This document shows, piece after piece, positions 6,134-6,816 of a stretch of DNA of 6,816 bases (position 1 is the first letter of the stretch; every line of letters starts with the position of its first letter). Source of the DNA: Candidatus Zipacnadia bacterium. GTDB lineage: Bacteria > Armatimonadota > UBA5377 > JALGUK01. The DNA lies in contig JALGUK010000102.1 in NCBI GenBank assembly GCA_029820875.1, positions 1-6,816 of the forward strand. Reading direction: 5' to 3'. The position numbers and the translations under genes are program-made. The notes below the pieces were generated by a model. That model saw nothing but the letters and a program-made list of their open reading frames with translations. It was not told the origin of the DNA and did no database searches.

Positions 6134-6816
6134 CCAGAAAACCTCCGTTTCGTTCGCGTCCTGGGCTTCGATTTGTCGCTTGCAGAGATTCCTGCTGTAG
6201 CCAGTTGGTCAGGTCGCCTACCCAATATCAGGAACTTGAAGATTCCCCAGAGCGAGCCAAATCCGTAGGAGAAGTGCAAGACTGCGAATACTACGGGCAT
6301 GATAGGCAGGAAACGCAAGCCGTGCCGAATTGCGCATACAAGCGAAGCAACCAGGGAGGAGACTATGTACAAACCCAGGATAGCGGCTAGGCTCAATCGA
6401 GCTAGGGGGCAGCAGAAACTCAAGGCGCCAAGCAGCAACACAGCAAGGACAAACACCAGCGGGACAAAGTGTCGAAGAGACAACGAGCCGCGGGATCGGA
6501 GCCGACCAGAGACGAGCGGCAATGGTAAGTTGACTTCATTCTCGGGGACAAGAACACCTTGCCCCCACGTCTCCGAATGCGAGCATTGAACTCTATATCC
6601 TGATTGCGAAGAAGGGTTTCATCGAACAGCCCGACCTCATTGAAGACGTCTCTCGGCCAGCAGCCCATGTACACCGTATCCACGAAGCCTTCAAATGAAG
6701 GATCGTGGAACTTGCCCCCACCTAATCCGAAGCGGCTGTATTGGCTTGCGGCGATCGCTTCTCCGATGTAGCCTTGGCCGACGGGGCGCATATGTCCCCC
6801 CACACAAGCTGCACCA
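6130..6816 (-). pseudogene. ExoA-like family 2 glycosyltransferase, 5' partial, with frame break
   Basis: From the right edge the first frame reads VGGHMRPVGQG, EAIAASQYSRFGLGG, VDTVYMGCWPRDVFNEVGLF, then LRNQDIEFNARIRRRGGK and TYHCRSSL. This is the second half of an ExoA-like (succinoglycan-type) glycosyltransferase, including the RNQD(x)E region. That frame then runs into unrelated residues and stops near 6420. A different frame, from about 6510, gives SLSLRHFVPLVF, three membrane segments and LPIMPVVFAVLHFSYGFGSLWG, the expected membrane tail, ending at 6130. Homologues have about 23 residues between the R-S-S-L and S-L-x-x-R-H positions, with a Q-Y-F-x-Y-G-Y-W type segment; here there are about seven. 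I infer an out-of-frame loss of roughly 45-50 bases near 6490-6510. The N-terminal nucleotide-binding part lies beyond the window. Confidence 0.78.
6142..6146 (-). promoter_or_regulatory. Ribosome binding site that fixes a TTG start
   Basis: Minus-strand GGAGG, eight bases before the TTG at 6133-6131. The TTG shares a TTGA tetranucleotide with the glycosyltransferase stop (TGA, 6132-6130), so the YjbH-like gene is probably translated by coupling to the gene before it. Confidence 0.75.

Overview
The window carries a bacterial surface-polysaccharide locus, almost all of it on the minus strand. The DNA is moderately GC-rich by eye. A YjbH-type outer-membrane protein implies a diderm (two-membrane) cell. 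Nothing visible fixes the phylum; a deep-branching diderm such as Armatimonadota or Planctomycetota is only a guess.

In transcription order (right to left) the genes are: the 3' part of an ExoA-like family 2 glycosyltransferase with a frame break (6816-6130); a 620-residue YjbH-like protein whose two halves appear to be in swapped order (6133-4271); a membrane-anchored metallophosphoesterase of the YaeI/YkuE type (4130-3267); a gap of about 310 bases; a WecA/TagO/MraY-like sugar-1-phosphate transferase to a polyprenyl phosphate (2956-1937); a LegB-like NAD-dependent sugar-nucleotide 4,6-dehydratase (1933-920); and a sugar-1-phosphate nucleotidyltransferase broken by an internal deletion and frame change (902-320). 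Converging from the left edge on the plus strand is the 3' end of a large serine recombinase (1-281), also out of frame with the codons before it.

Taken together, the nucleotidyltransferase would activate a sugar, the dehydratase would convert it to a 4-keto-6-deoxy sugar, the polyprenyl transferase would start a lipid-linked glycan on the inner membrane, the family 2 enzyme would extend it, and the YjbH-like protein would act at the outer membrane. The job of the phosphoesterase here is not clear. Tight spacing (3 bases between transferase and dehydratase; a TTGA stop/start overlap between glycosyltransferase and YjbH) supports two transcription blocks, one on each side of the 310-base gap.

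The main points are the swapped domain order in the YjbH-like protein and the broken frames in three of the seven genes. Two of those breaks seem to have lost conserved protein segments. They may reflect a decaying locus or assembly errors. No RNA genes, CRISPR arrays or intact mobile elements were seen.
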